Origin: Sinorhizobium sp. RAC02
GTDB taxonomy: Bacteria; Pseudomonadota; Alphaproteobacteria; Rhizobiales; Rhizobiaceae
Assembly (NCBI RefSeq): GCF_001713395.1
Contig: NZ_CP016450.1
Location: 310,001 to 374,000 of the forward strand
Direction of reading: 5' to 3'
DNA: 64,000 bases
The notes below the pieces were generated by a model that did no database searches, was not told the DNA's origin, and saw nothing but the letters and a program-made list of their open reading frames with translations. Positions 1 to 8,036 of this stretch are shown here, one piece after another. Made by a program: the position numbers and the translations under genes. Positions within the stretch are counted from its first letter, which is position 1. Every line of letters starts with the position of its first letter.

Positions 1-459
1 CAGATAGACGAAGGTCGGGATCGTCTGCATGAGATCGAGGATCGGCCGCAGGATCGAGTAGAACCACGGCCGGCGCGCGGCGGCGATGCCGAGCGGCACG
101 CCGACGACCATGCTGACGCCGGTCGCCGCCAGCACGAGCGCCAGCGTCTCCGTCGTTTCTTTCCAGTAGCCCTGGTTCACGATGAGCAGCAGGCCGAGGA
201 AGGTGAAGACCGCGACGCCGATCGAGCGGCGGAAATACCAGCTCGCGCCCGTGACGAGCAGGATGAGCGCTATCGCATAACCGAACTTGCCGCCGGCACT
301 GGAGAAGGGGCCTTGCAGCACGAAGAGCACGGCATCGATGCCGGCCTGCAGGAAGACCTTGAGGAAATCGAACAGTCCCTTGCCATTCGTCGTCAGCCAG
401 CTGACGGCTTCCTTGGCGATCGGACCGATCGGAATTTTTGAGACGGTAAGCCAATCCAC
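1..459 (-). CDS. choW: ChoW, choline ABC transporter permease (3' end cut by window edge)
   Basis: Inner-membrane permease of a binding-protein-dependent choline/glycine betaine importer; only the N-terminal 153 codons are in the window. The reading begins at a GTG (457-459) with an AGGGA ribosome site 9 nt upstream and no in-frame ATG nearby. The protein opens with DWLTVSK. It has hydrophobic segments around residues 55-80 and 85-105, then the VVGVPLGIAAARRP stretch typical of the ProW/OpuAB permease family. It follows choX on the same strand with about 145 bp between them. The ATPase gene choV would be expected just beyond the left edge (inference from the usual choXWV order). Confidence 0.88.
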   Translation of the reverse strand, partial: MDWLTVSKIPIGPIAKEAVSWLTTNGKGLFDFLKVFLQAGIDAVLFVLQGPFSSAGGKFGYAIALILLVTGASWYFRRSIGVAVFTFLGLLLIVNQGYWKETTETLALVLAATGVSMVVGVPLGIAAARRPWFYSILRPILDLMQTIPTFVYL

Positions 460-565
460 GAGAGTATGTCCCTGGCTGGAGTTCGACGATGCACGCTAGA
501 TTCGCAACACGCGGCAAGCAAGGCCGCTCGGGCCTGCTTGCTGGAATGCAGTATCCGGAGGCAAG

Positions 566-594
566 AAGGGCGGGAAAGTTTCCTCCCCGCCCTT
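566..594. terminator. Intercistronic hairpin between choX and choW
   Basis: Nine-base perfect stem AAGGGCGGG / CCCGCCCTT with an 11-nt loop, just past the choX stop. The T-run lies on the plus-strand side, so on the minus strand it is probably a partial terminator or an mRNA-stabilising stem that lets the binding protein be made in excess over the permease (inference). Confidence 0.5.
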
Positions 595-604
595 TTTCGG
601 CCTA

Positions 605-1564
605 TTAGAGACCGAGTGCCGTTTTCACAGCCGGCAGGGCCTCGCCGCTACCGTCCTTGGTGGTCACGCCTGCAAGCCACGGCTCGATGGCCGCAGGGTT
701 TGCCTTGATCCATTCGGTCGCTGCCGTTTCCGGATCCTTGCCGTCGTTCAGGATCTTGCCCATGACCTGGTTTTCCATCTCCAGCGAGAACTTGAGGTTC
801 TGCAGGAACTTGCCGACATTCGGGCATTCGGTGGTGTAGCCCTTGCGTACGTTGGTGTAGATCGTCGCGCCGCCGAAGTTCGGGCCGAAGACGTCGTCGC
901 CGCCTGTCAGGTAGGTGAGCTTGAAGTTGGCGTTCATCGGGTGCGGCTCCCAGCCGAGGAAGACGACCGGGGTGCCTTCCTGCTCGGCGCGGGCCACTTC
1001 CGCCAGCATGCCCTGTTCGGACGATTCGACGACCTCGAAGCCCGTGAGGCCGAACTTATCGCCGGAAACCATGTCGATGATCAGGCGGTTGCCGTCATTG
1101 CCCGGCTCGATGCCGTAGATCTTGTTGCCGAGCGCGTCCTTCTGCTTGGCGATGTCGGCGAAGTCCTTGATGCCGAGTTCGGCGCCCTTGGCATTGGTCG
1201 CGAGCGTGTACTTCGCGCCCTCAAGGTTTTCGCGCACGGTCTCGACCGAGCCGTCCTCGCGGAACGGCTTGATATCGGCTTCCATGGTCGGCATCCAGTT
1301 GCCGAGGAAGACGTCGATGTCCTTGTTGCTGAGCGAGGTGTAGGTGACCGGAACGGAGAGCACGGTGGTTTCCGTTTCGTAGCCGAGGCTCTTCAGGACG
1401 ACGGTCGCGGTCGCGGTCGTGGCGGTAATGTCCGTCCAGCCAACATCCGAGAAACGGACCTTGCCACAGCTTTCCGCTTCGGCGGCCGAAACATGGGCGA
1501 CGCCAAGTGCGAGGACGGATACGGCGGCGGCAAGAAAGGTCTTCAATGGCGATGCAGTCTTCAT
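605..1564 (-). CDS. choX: ChoX, periplasmic choline-binding protein
   Basis: High-affinity periplasmic receptor for choline, feeding the ChoWV importer. The protein has 319 residues with an Ala-rich Sec signal peptide (about residues 1-28). The residues that form the choline cage in S. meliloti ChoX are present at the same numbers: Trp43, Asp45, Trp90, Tyr119, Asn156 and Trp205. This makes the assignment to ChoX, rather than a generic betaine-binding OpuAC protein, strong. The start is an ATG preceded by AAGGGGAGC. It is first in the operon, with choW downstream. In rhizobia, choline imported this way feeds betaine synthesis and catabolism. Confidence 0.95.
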   Translation of the reverse strand: MKTASPLKTFLAAAVSVLALGVAHVSAAEAESCGKVRFSDVGWTDITATTATATVVLKSLGYETETTVLSVPVTYTSLSNKDIDVFLGNWMPTMEADIKPFREDGSVETVRENLEGAKYTLATNAKGAELGIKDFADIAKQKDALGNKIYGIEPGNDGNRLIIDMVSGDKFGLTGFEVVESSEQGMLAEVARAEQEGTPVVFLGWEPHPMNANFKLTYLTGGDDVFGPNFGGATIYTNVRKGYTTECPNVGKFLQNLKFSLEMENQVMGKILNDGKDPETAATEWIKANPAAIEPWLAGVTTKDGSGEALPAVKTALGL

Positions 1565-1793
1565 TTTATAGCTCCCCTTATAACTGGTTGTTTAGCCAAT
1601 CATCAAAACGATATGCTTTCAAGCGCCTTGGCGTAACCGGAAGCTGCTGAATCGTCCAATAAATTTCGGGCCGGTTCGCAATTGTGCACATGGATGTCGC
1701 AACGGATGGGCCGCGCTGTTTTCTGTGGTTTTCCGCCCTTTCCGGCTGGAAAATTGCGCCTTCCCGCGTCATGAGGCAGGGACGGAGAAAATC

Positions 1794-2381
1794 ATGGCCA
1801 AGCTCTATTTCAGTTACGCGACGATGAACGCGGGCAAGTCGACATTGCTCTTGCAGGCGTCCTACAATTACCGCGAACGCGGCATGCGCACGGCGATCTT
1901 CATCGCCTCCTTCGATGATCGTGCCGGCCAGGGCCGCATCTCCTCGCGCATCGGGCTGACCTCGGATGCCATCGCCTTCGACTACACCGACGATCTCTAC
2001 CGCCACATCGAAGAACTGAAGGGCGACGGCGAGGGCGACATCGCCTGCGTCTTCATCGACGAGGCGCAGTTCCTTTCCGAAGAGCAGGTCTGGCAGCTTG
2101 CCCGCGTCGCCGACCGGCTCTCCATTCCGGTCATGGCCTATGGCCTGCGCACGGATTTTCAGGGCAAGCTCTTCCCCGGTTCGAAGGCGCTGCTCGCCAT
2201 CGCCGACGAAATGCGCGAAGTGCGCACCATCTGCCATTGCGGCCGCAAGGCGACGATGGTCGTGAGACTCGGCGCAGATGGCAAGGTGGCAAAGGATGGC
2301 GCACAGGTGGAAATCGGCGGCAATGACAAGTACGTTTCCTATTGCCGCCGCCACTGGGACGACATCATGAACGCCGATTGA
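1794..2381 (+). CDS. tdk: Thymidine kinase
   Basis: Type II thymidine kinase (195 aa), phosphorylating thymidine with ATP in the salvage pathway. The nucleotide loop MNAGKST lies at about residues 11-17, the IDEAQF motif at 88-93 carries the catalytic Glu90, and a C-terminal zinc-site pattern is visible as CHC near 153 and CRRH near 183. Length fits the bacterial family (about 190-200 aa). The ATG at 1794 is chosen over an upstream in-frame ATG at 1725 because homology begins with AKLYF and a GGGACGGAG ribosome site precedes it. The gene is followed after 24 bp by a cytochrome c gene. Confidence 0.95.
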   Translation: MAKLYFSYATMNAGKSTLLLQASYNYRERGMRTAIFIASFDDRAGQGRISSRIGLTSDAIAFDYTDDLYRHIEELKGDGEGDIACVFIDEAQFLSEEQVWQLARVADRLSIPVMAYGLRTDFQGKLFPGSKALLAIADEMREVRTICHCGRKATMVVRLGADGKVAKDGAQVEIGGNDKYVSYCRRHWDDIMNAD

Positions 2382-2405
2382 CGGCGAAGGGCGGGGACAA
2401 GGACA

Positions 2406-2786
2406 ATGATGAAACATCTTCTCGCATTGGTCGCCGCCTCCCTCTGTCTTGCCGCCCCCGCGCTGGCGGAGGGCGATGCGGTCGCGGGAAAGACGGTCTT
2501 CAAGAAATGCGCGCCCTGTCACTCGACGGAACAGGTCAACCGCGTCGGGCCGACGCTCGCCGGCATTGTCGGCCGCCCGGTCGCGACCATCGCGGACTAC
2601 AATTATTCTCCGGCGATGCGCGCCTTTGCCGATGGCGGCCGCGTCTGGAACGAGGCGCAGATTGCCGAGTATCTCCTTTCGCCCAAGGCGATGGTGCCGG
2701 GCACGCGCATGACCTTCGCCGGTCTCAGGAAGATCGAGGATATCGCCAATCTCATCGCCTATCTCAAGGCGCCGGCTGGCTACTAG
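2406..2786 (+). CDS. Secreted c-type cytochrome (class I, c2/c556-like size)
   Basis: Small periplasmic electron carrier, 126 aa. Residues 1-21 form a signal peptide ending ALA. The haem-attachment motif CAPCH is at 35-39, and the distal methionine ligand is most likely Met102 in PGTRMTFAG. The fold and length match class I cytochromes c of the CycA/CycM type; the specific redox partner cannot be read from the sequence. Two tandem ATG codons (2406, 2409) are possible starts. It sits 24 bp after tdk, so co-transcription is possible without a functional link. Confidence 0.85.
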   Translation: MMKHLLALVAASLCLAAPALAEGDAVAGKTVFKKCAPCHSTEQVNRVGPTLAGIVGRPVATIADYNYSPAMRAFADGGRVWNEAQIAEYLLSPKAMVPGTRMTFAGLRKIEDIANLIAYLKAPAGY

Positions 2787-2959
2787 GCGCACACCGAAAA
2801 TTTTCACGCGGGCCTTGCGGGTATTCTCCTGCGTCCCACATCTTGTCTCGTAATGCTGGCGGGCAGGTTCCTATCTGTCTGAAATCGTATAGTGTTGCTG
2901 CGATGGAATAAATCGGACGGCGCAGACGTCTGCCGTGGAGAGTTTTAAGGGGACAAGGC

Positions 2960-4048
2960 ATGGCCACACTTCAGAACTTCGATGCGGAAATCGAGAAGAC
3001 GCGCAGCGTCGTGAACCAGATGCGCAGCAAGATGGATCAGTCGAGCACCGTACTCGACCAGTTCGCCAAGGCGGACACCAAGCTCGGCGACGTCAATTTC
3101 GACATCGAGAACGCCCGTATCTCGGATGTCATCAATCAGCAGAAGGTGATGGAAGGCAACATCGCCGACCTCATCATCGGCCTCGAAGACGCGACCAACA
3201 TTTTTGGTACCGAATTCGAGAGCATGAAGAGCTATACGGGCTACGAAAAATTCATCGGCATCTTCTCCAAGCAGAAGATGCAGCGCATGCGCACCGACCG
3301 CGTGCGCAACATGTCGCTCGCCGGCAACCTGCAGGAACTGCTCTCCAAGTCCGACACGATCGTCGGCATCCTGAAAGAGCAGAAGTCGATCCTCGACCAG
3401 CGTTACAAGACCTCCGAGGCGAGCCTCGTTCAGGTTATCGAACGCCGCAAGGGCACGATGGTGAACCTTGAGGCGACGCAGAAGCGCATCGAGGAACTGA
3501 ATCCGCTTCTCATGGACCTCGAAAACCGCATCGCCGCCTCGACGGACCAGAAGGCGCGCACCGACCTCGAAGGCGAGCGTTCGGCGCTGGCGACCGAATA
3601 CAACCAGATGCAGGCAAAAGAGCAGGAGCTTCTGGCCGAAAGCCAGACGCTGGAGCGCTACACCTCGATGTTCCAGACCTTCGTCGATTCGCTGAACAAC
3701 CAGATCGCCGCGCAGAACACGCTGATCAACAAGCTGACGATCGATACCGAGCAGCGCATCGTGCTCTACAAGGCGCTGGAGGATTCGCTGAAGACGGCCG
3801 CCCAGCAGGACGTCGCGCACAAGATCAACACGCTCGGTTCGCAGGTCGATACCGCCGCGGAAGAGACCATGGCCGGCATCGGCTCGGCGGCCCAGCGCCA
3901 TATTGGCGACCTTCTCGAAATGCACGAGAAGAACATGCTGTCGACCCAGGACATCCAGCGCCGCAAGAAGCTCGCCGACGACGCCTTTGCCCGCCGCTTC
4001 CAGGCGGTGATGGATAAGCACAACACTGCGAACTATGTGAAGCAGTGA
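2960..4048 (+). CDS. Long coiled-coil cytoplasmic protein, first gene of the AAA-ATPase block
   Basis: A 362-residue protein with no signal peptide or membrane segment, rich in Glu, Gln, Lys and Leu and predicted by eye to be almost wholly helical and coiled-coil (about 1-75, 120-245 and 255-345). Such proteins are often auto-annotated as microtubule-binding or cell-surface proteins, which this composition does not justify. The helical region near 265-330 is faintly reminiscent of TelA-type (toxic anion resistance) helices; this is only a suggestion. A strong AAGGGGAC ribosome site precedes the ATG. It heads the five-gene block ending at 10488, so a scaffold or substrate of the downstream ATPase is plausible. 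Confidence 0.75.
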   Translation: MATLQNFDAEIEKTRSVVNQMRSKMDQSSTVLDQFAKADTKLGDVNFDIENARISDVINQQKVMEGNIADLIIGLEDATNIFGTEFESMKSYTGYEKFIGIFSKQKMQRMRTDRVRNMSLAGNLQELLSKSDTIVGILKEQKSILDQRYKTSEASLVQVIERRKGTMVNLEATQKRIEELNPLLMDLENRIAASTDQKARTDLEGERSALATEYNQMQAKEQELLAESQTLERYTSMFQTFVDSLNNQIAAQNTLINKLTIDTEQRIVLYKALEDSLKTAAQQDVAHKINTLGSQVDTAAEETMAGIGSAAQRHIGDLLEMHEKNMLSTQDIQRRKKLADDAFARRFQAVMDKHNTANYVKQ

Positions 4049-4068
4049 TGGTTGCAGGCATGCCATTG

Positions 4069-4206
4069 CCCCTCACCCTAACCCTCTCCCCGCAAGCGGG
4101 GCGAGGGGACCTGCCCCGAGAAACGTTAATGGCTTGGGAAAACACAGCGGCATATCCTCTTCGCCCCGCTTGCGGGGAGAAGGTGGCCGGTAGGCCGGAT
4201 GAGGGG
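4069..4206. repeat. Rhizobial palindromic intergenic element (mosaic type)
   Basis: Fills the gap between the first and second genes of the block. The outer ends are imperfect inverted repeats: left CCCCTCACCCTAACC and right GGCCGGATGAGGGG. Inside them is a perfect 12-bp pair, GCAAGCGGGGCG (4092-4103) and CGCCCCGCTTGC (4162-4173). The right-hand part (GGGGAGAAGGTGGCC, then GGCCGGATGAGGGG) is shared with the palindrome at 56213-56283. No gene is supported here. It resembles the dispersed RIME-like palindromes of rhizobial chromosomes. Confidence 0.75.
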
Positions 4207-4235
4207 CAGCCCTGGACTGCCAAGGATCTGGTGCA

Positions 4236-5384
4236 ATGAACGTCCCCGCCGACAGCGCCATCGCGCAGTATTTCTCGACCATCCGGTCGGCCCTGGGTGG
4301 CCTTGAGATCTTTCTGGGAGATCGCAATTCGCCGCTTTACCGCAACAGCGTGGTGGGTGAGGTCGTTGTGCCCTATCTGGCGCGGCTGAAGGCCTCGTTT
4401 GCCTGCTGGGAAAACCGCATCGGCTTCGTCCAGCAGTTCCGTGTCTCGCGGGCGGAAAGCGGATTTCCGGTCTACCAGAACGTGCTGGAGCTGGAAAACG
4501 ACCGGCAGAGTGCGGAAAAACGCCTCGCGGCCATTCCGAATGCCGACCAGCTTCGCGGCGAGATGGCGGATTTCATCCTGCGCCAGAAGGCCTTCCCGAC
4601 CGATCTCCAGTCACGTATGGCCGAGCGGCTCTATCTCGAGCAGATCGGCAAGGGCGACATTTTTTCACCCTTCGTGCTGCCCGAGACGATCCGGGTGGCG
4701 GTCAACCCGAAGACCATGCGGCCCTACTACGTCGTCTGCTGGGGTGCCTTCGATGGCACGGCGACGCTGCCGATGGTCTATATGGCGACGATCGAGGATT
4801 CGAGCGAAAACGTCATGAAGATGCTGGTCGGGCAGGACGGCAAGCTCAATCCGGATGTGGATATTCCGCTGCCGGTCGGCGGCCTGCTCAACCCGGAGCT
4901 TGCCAGCCGCTTCGACGATTTCACGCTGAAGAACAGCGCCTATTCGCTGACGCCGGTCACGATCGCCACCAATCTCGACAAGGATTTCCCGACGCTGCAT
5001 CCCAAGCAGCTGCGTCGCATCGTGCTCGGACCGTTCTATTCGGCCGGCATCACCGAGAACAACGAGCGCGTCAACGAAATCCTCTCCAAGGTGCGCAAGC
5101 CGGAGAACGCCTGGCTGCTGACCTGGACGGTGCAGGAGGTGTTCTCCAAGGCCGAGCGCCCGGCGCAGAAGGGTTTCTGGAGTTCCACCCCGGCGCAGGA
5201 GGAATTCCACATCGAGACCGACGACCTCGAAGCCGCCCGCATGGGCGTCAGCGCCTATGAAAAACATGCGCTCGTGCCGCATGATGCCTACCAGGCGCTG
5301 TATGCGGCCGGCGAGACCGCCGGCATCTTCGGCGCCTACAAGGTACATGTGATTTCCGGAAACCAGGTGATCAGCGAGGGCTAA
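4236..5384 (+). CDS. Conserved hypothetical protein of the AAA-ATPase block
   Basis: I do not recognise a characterised family. The 382-aa protein is soluble in appearance, with no signal peptide or transmembrane helix. The first 120 residues are helical, and the remainder looks mixed alpha/beta, with a Tyr/Val-rich stretch at about 165-190 (YYVVCWGAFDG). It ends only 3 bp before the next start codon, so translation is probably coupled to the AAA ATPase. The ribosome site is weak (GGATCTGGTG). It is separated from the first gene by a 187-bp palindromic repeat. A role as adaptor or partner of the ATPase is inferred from position alone. Confidence 0.75.
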   Translation: MNVPADSAIAQYFSTIRSALGGLEIFLGDRNSPLYRNSVVGEVVVPYLARLKASFACWENRIGFVQQFRVSRAESGFPVYQNVLELENDRQSAEKRLAAIPNADQLRGEMADFILRQKAFPTDLQSRMAERLYLEQIGKGDIFSPFVLPETIRVAVNPKTMRPYYVVCWGAFDGTATLPMVYMATIEDSSENVMKMLVGQDGKLNPDVDIPLPVGGLLNPELASRFDDFTLKNSAYSLTPVTIATNLDKDFPTLHPKQLRRIVLGPFYSAGITENNERVNEILSKVRKPENAWLLTWTVQEVFSKAERPAQKGFWSSTPAQEEFHIETDDLEAARMGVSAYEKHALVPHDAYQALYAAGETAGIFGAYKVHVISGNQVISEG

Positions 5385-5387
5385 TTC

Positions 5388-7298
5388 ATGAGCCTCAATG
5401 CCGGACTGACGACGATCCACGAAGACGATATCGCCAAGCATCAGGCCATGGCGCAGAGCCTCGTCACCAAGCTCGTCATCCTCGAAAGCGAAGACGGCAA
5501 GAGCGGTACGGCACTTGCTGGCACCGGGCGACGCTTCGTCTCCACTGTCTCTACCGCTGGCACCCGGCGCACGCGCGAGGTGGAGCTGGCGAAAACAATC
5601 CAATCCGTGCGCCTGGCCGATCCGCTGCTTTCGCCGCAGCAGCATGCCGTGCTTTTCCGCGCGCGGCGTGGGGTGCAGGTGGCGCTGGCGGTGACGGACG
5701 CCTTCTCCCGCCAGACCAATCTCGAAGGCCTGCAATCGCGCAACCTTGCTTCGCCATTGGCTGGCGACGAGGCTAACCAGTTCAAGGCGCTGCTCGCCGC
5801 ATCAGCCTACATCGCCGCCTTCACCTTCGCGGCCTATCTCGGCGCGACGCTGCCGGGAGAGGGCGAACCGGTGGAAGACGGTGGCGAGCCGGATTATCTG
5901 TTCGATACGCCGCAGGATGCGTTGAAGAGCATGGTCGCCGGCCTCGACCGCACCATTGCTGGCGCGCCGGACGATGCGGCGCTCGTCAGCCGAGCACGCG
6001 CGTTTTCGCGGGTTGCCATCGAGGGTCTGATCGGTCGCAGGGCGCGCTTCACCGGCCTTGCCGGTTTCGAGAACGCGCATATCCGCATCGAGCAGGACGA
6101 TTTTACACTGTCCGGCTTCGACGTGGCGCCGGGGCAGAAGCGCAAGCCGCTCGTCATGACCTTTAAGCAGCCGAACGAGATCATCGGCAACCACATCGCC
6201 AAGTACCAGGCGATGAAGCTCGCCAAGATGCTGATGGCTTACGATTTCGACCGGCAGATGAACCCGTTCGTCGAACTTGGCGGCTTCCTCTTCACCTTCA
6301 TCGGCGACGGCATGCCGGGCACCGGCAAGACGATCCTCATCCAGATGCTTGCCGGCCTCGTCAACGATTACTGCGAAATCGCCGGCTACGCCTTCCACTA
6401 CGAGAATTTCGGTGTCGACCAGATTTCCTCCTATCAGGGCAAGTCCGGCCAGAACTGCAAGGAATTCGTCAACAACGTCATCAATCCGAAGGCGATCGGC
6501 TTCGGCACGATCGACGACGTCGACCAGGTGGCCGCCAAGCGCTCCGACGACCGGGCATCCGCCGGCCAGCACGAAGTGACGGCGGTGCTGATGGAAAGTT
6601 TTGCCGGCGCATCCACGGTCATTCGCGGCAACTGCACCTTCGGCATGTTCTCCAACTATCCGGAAAATGTCGACGATGCCCTGCGCCAGCGCGCCGGTGC
6701 CCGCTGGCTGGTGGACGGGCCGCAAACAGAAGACGATTACATCGACATTTTTGCCATGCTGGTCGGCAAGAACCATTCGATCCCGCTCGGCGAGCACAAG
6801 CTTTTCGAGGGGCAGGAAATCAAGCGCGCCGTTTCGACCTCCTACGAGCAGCATGCCAGGCCGCAGGAAGACGGCCTTCTCGCCGTCTGGGAAGCGCATG
6901 AGAAGGAGCACGGTGCGGTCAAGTCGCTCGCCGATGTCGGCGCGTACCTCCACCGCATCAAGATCGCCGAGCCGCGCTTCACCGGCCGCGCGATCAAGAA
7001 CATCACCGACGCGATCAAGATGCGCGCCATGGACGTGGACTTGCCGGACGACTGGTTCGCCACGCCGCAAGCCTTCATGCACAAGGGCTACGACGAGAAG
7101 AAGGCGATGATCGAGGAACTGCGCGGGCCGATCTCGATGGAGATGGTTCTCCAAGAGATCAACCGCTATGCCGACTCGGAATTCCGCTACACCGACAAAT
7201 CCGACGACGCCGCCGTCACCGACATCATCCGCCGCGAACGCCAGCGCGAAAAGGCGATCCGTGAGATGGAGACGATGAAGGCGGAGGGGCGGTGGTGA
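5388..7298 (+). CDS. Large AAA+ ATPase
   Basis: A 636-aa ATPase with a long N-terminal region (about 1-290, no known domain recognised) followed by an AAA+ core. Walker A is GMPGTGKT (308-315), the Walker B-like segment is IDDVD (375-379), sensor 1 is probably Asn423 in MFSNYP, and Arg433 or Arg435 in ALRQRAGAR is a candidate arginine finger. The C-terminal 130 residues are charged and helical. There is no membrane segment. GAGGG precedes the ATG, and the gene lies 3 bp after its upstream neighbour. It is the enzymatic centre of this block and likely remodels one of the neighbouring coiled-coil or membrane proteins (inference). Confidence 0.88.
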   Translation: MSLNAGLTTIHEDDIAKHQAMAQSLVTKLVILESEDGKSGTALAGTGRRFVSTVSTAGTRRTREVELAKTIQSVRLADPLLSPQQHAVLFRARRGVQVALAVTDAFSRQTNLEGLQSRNLASPLAGDEANQFKALLAASAYIAAFTFAAYLGATLPGEGEPVEDGGEPDYLFDTPQDALKSMVAGLDRTIAGAPDDAALVSRARAFSRVAIEGLIGRRARFTGLAGFENAHIRIEQDDFTLSGFDVAPGQKRKPLVMTFKQPNEIIGNHIAKYQAMKLAKMLMAYDFDRQMNPFVELGGFLFTFIGDGMPGTGKTILIQMLAGLVNDYCEIAGYAFHYENFGVDQISSYQGKSGQNCKEFVNNVINPKAIGFGTIDDVDQVAAKRSDDRASAGQHEVTAVLMESFAGASTVIRGNCTFGMFSNYPENVDDALRQRAGARWLVDGPQTEDDYIDIFAMLVGKNHSIPLGEHKLFEGQEIKRAVSTSYEQHARPQEDGLLAVWEAHEKEHGAVKSLADVGAYLHRIKIAEPRFTGRAIKNITDAIKMRAMDVDLPDDWFATPQAFMHKGYDEKKAMIEELRGPISMEMVLQEINRYADSEFRYTDKSDDAAVTDIIRRERQREKAIREMETMKAEGRW

Positions 7299-7358
7299 GG
7301 CGCGTAGTTAGCTGACAGCGAATTCTGTTGCCTGTTCCGGTGGCGAGGCTTAGTGTCT

Positions 7359-7607
7359 ATGAAACAGGTTGTCTTCCATGCCCCTGCCTTGCGGACGCTC
7401 GCACGGATACCGAGGAACGAGGCCGATAGGATCAGACGGAAGATTTATCAGTATGCGACTGATCCAGAAACGTTGAAGGCCAACGTAAAGAAGCTCCAGG
7501 GACGGATTGGTTTCAGATTGCGAGTCGGAAACTGGCGCGTGATCTTTGACGAAAACGGCAACGTACTCGATGTACTCGAAGTCGATAGCCGTGGAAGCAT
7601 TTACTGA
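7359..7607 (+). CDS. RelE/ParE-superfamily toxin
   Basis: An 82-aa basic protein with the RelE/HigB pattern: helical Arg/Lys-rich N-terminus, LKANVKKLQG, then the strand motif GFRLRVGNWRVIFD. That motif carries the conserved Arg and Tyr/Phe region of mRNA-interferase toxins. The ATG at 7359 is preferred to a GTG at 7353 because the GAGG ribosome site is 9 nt away from the former. The antitoxin follows after 11 bp. Codons AGG, AGA and ATA and a lower GC content differ from the flanking block genes, consistent with acquisition. Whether it cleaves mRNA or acts on gyrase cannot be told from sequence. Confidence 0.85.
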   Translation: MKQVVFHAPALRTLARIPRNEADRIRRKIYQYATDPETLKANVKKLQGRIGFRLRVGNWRVIFDENGNVLDVLEVDSRGSIY

Positions 7608-7618
7608 GGGAGCGTGTG

Positions 7619-8026
7619 ATGAACAAGGTAACCAAGTTTACCACGCCAAGCGGTGACGAGATGGTCGTGCTCGCGCGCGCCGAATATGACGCGCTCGTCG
7701 AAATGGCGGAAATGCTTGAAGACGTGGCCGCCTATGACGAAGCCAAGCGGCGCATTGCGGAAGGCGACGACCTCCGGGTTCCCTCCGAGTTCGTCGACCG
7801 ACTGATCGACGGGGAAAGTCCGATCCGTGTCTGGCGCGACTTCCGCGGCATGACGAGCAAGGATCTGGCGAAGGCGATCGGAGTCAGTGCAGGCTATCTT
7901 TCCGAGATCGAGACCGGGAAGAAGGAAGGCAGCATTTCGGTTTTCAGGAGCATTGCCAAGACGCTTCGCGTCGATCTCGACGACCTCTTCTGGGGCGAAG
8001 ACAGCAAACGGTCGGTAAACGAATGA
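7619..8026 (+). CDS. XRE-family antitoxin
   Basis: A 135-aa protein made of an N-terminal Phd/YefM-like segment (about 1-60) and a C-terminal helix-turn-helix (about 70-125, with MTSKDLAKAIGVSAGYLSEIETGK). It should bind the RelE-like toxin encoded immediately upstream and repress the shared promoter. GAGGGAGC gives a good ribosome site for the ATG at 7619; a GTG lies directly before it. Toxin-first gene order matches the HigBA arrangement. It ends 11 bp before the next block gene, which itself lacks a clear ribosome site. Confidence 0.88.
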   Translation: MNKVTKFTTPSGDEMVVLARAEYDALVEMAEMLEDVAAYDEAKRRIAEGDDLRVPSEFVDRLIDGESPIRVWRDFRGMTSKDLAKAIGVSAGYLSEIETGKKEGSISVFRSIAKTLRVDLDDLFWGEDSKRSVNE

Positions 8027-8036
8027 TCTACGACGC

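Noticed and set aside
1578..2807. 409-codon minus-strand ORF opposite tdk and the cytochrome c gene
   Set aside because: Both plus-strand genes have clear family motifs and ribosome sites; the antisense product has low-complexity His/Arg composition.
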